Shown here piece by piece: positions 63,704-64,000 of a DNA stretch of 64,000 bases. Each line of letters begins with the position of its first letter. The stretch's first letter is position 1. The notes beneath the pieces are model-generated. The model did not search any database. It saw nothing but the letters and a program-made list of their open reading frames with translations, and was not told where the DNA came from. This DNA comes from Caecibacter massiliensis (GTDB taxonomy: Bacteria; Bacillota; Negativicutes; Veillonellales; Megasphaeraceae): assembly GCA_900095875.1 (NCBI GenBank), contig LT608311.1:372001-436000 (forward strand). Reading direction: 5' to 3'. A program made the position numbers and the translations under genes.

Positions 63704-64000
63704 CTATTTTCCCAGACGATAGCGGAAATCATCATAACCGAAATGGCATAACTCTTCTATCGTGCCCGTTTCATGGCGAACGTAGAGGTCCGGAAGAGGC
63801 ATACCATTGAATGTATTAGTTTTACAAGTTGTATAAATAGCCATGTCACCGAAAAGGAGCAAATCACCTGCTTCAAGAGGCTTATCGAAGCTGTAATCTC
63901 CTATGACATCACCAGACAGGCAGGTCGGCCCGCCCAGACGATACGTATAAGGACGCGCGCCGGCTTCTCCGCTTCCAAACAGTGGCGGCCGGTATGGCAT
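63704..64000 (-). CDS. nspC: Carboxynorspermidine decarboxylase, C-terminal part (partial)
   Basis: The last 98 or so residues of a PLP-dependent, alanine-racemase-fold decarboxylase that makes spermidine or norspermidine from the carboxy form. The start lies beyond base 64000. LGGPTCLSGDVIGDYSF holds the conserved Cys and Asp of the substrate and PLP pocket, and LLLFGDMAIYTTCKTNTFNG the C-terminal active-site stretch seen in NspC. Terminator follows the stop. Confidence 0.88.
   Translation of the reverse strand: MPYRPPLFGSGEAGARPYTYRLGGPTCLSGDVIGDYSFDKPLEAGDLLLFGDMAIYTTCKTNTFNGMPLPDLYVRHETGTIEELCHFGYDDFRYRLGK

Overview
The window looks like a chromosomal segment from an anaerobic member of the Firmicutes, most plausibly a Negativicutes/Veillonellaceae-type organism such as Megasphaera. 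The support is a ctsR-mcsA-mcsB-clpC-radA order; an IspD-IspF fusion next to yacL and gltX; oxygen-defence proteins of strict anaerobes (rubredoxin, desulfoferrodoxin, rubrerythrin, a PerR-like Fur protein); a carboxynorspermidine decarboxylase; and no sporulation genes. The genus is an inference. Coding density is high and most genes lie on the minus strand. I see no rRNA, tRNA, CRISPR array, prophage or intact insertion sequence.

Region by region. 1-9.6 kb (minus): clp/ctsR stress operon, radA, a small Gly/His-rich secreted protein, then yacL-ispDF-gltX. 9.7-13.1 kb (plus): heterodimeric ABC exporter. 13.2-16.5 kb (minus): VirK/YbjX protein, FMN-dependent hydroxy-acid dehydrogenase, a 53-residue rubredoxin, secreted DUF3298 protein. 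16.5-23.5 kb (minus): uvrB-uvrA-uvrC with a LexA-like box. 23.6-26.5 kb: MATE pump, tcdA, and a decayed AAA/PD-(D/E)XK gene. 26.5-33.9 kb (minus): rpsD, a histidine phosphatase, desulfoferrodoxin, and a cca-pbp2-folD-cfa run. 34-38.2 kb (plus): two M20 peptidases around a DUF3100 membrane protein. 38.3-47.2 kb (minus): YbjN-like protein, Bcr/CflA pump, HAD phosphatase, glyoxalase, YbaK deacylase, sbcDC, nfo, perR-like gene. 47.4-49.6 kb (plus): tex. 49.7-54.3 kb (minus): old yellow enzyme, queD-queE-folE behind a preQ1 riboswitch with terminator, GNAT acetyltransferase, glutamate/dicarboxylate symporter. 54.5-55.7 kb (plus): a one-domain CCG-type cysteine protein and a rubrerythrin. 55.8-62.8 kb (minus): nadD, an esterase, and a catabolic-looking cluster I cannot match to a described pathway (YkvI-like transporter, LarA-like protein, MoaB-like protein, four unrecognised proteins). 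A divergent FCD-type GntR gene follows, and the window ends inside nspC.

The most interesting items are: (1) the LarA-like cluster, with a strong promoter carrying GGTATACC-type repeats just after its -10 box; (2) dispersed 7-bp repeat arrays in intergenic gaps, in at least two sequence classes that lie side by side between uvrA and uvrB; (3) the stand-alone CCG protein, whose promoter shares a 9-mer (TTATTTGTT) with the promoters of rubrerythrin and of the PerR-like gene; (4) the preQ1 riboswitch-attenuator; (5) the frame-broken PD-(D/E)XK relic between tcdA and rpsD. All are read from sequence only; no database search was possible.
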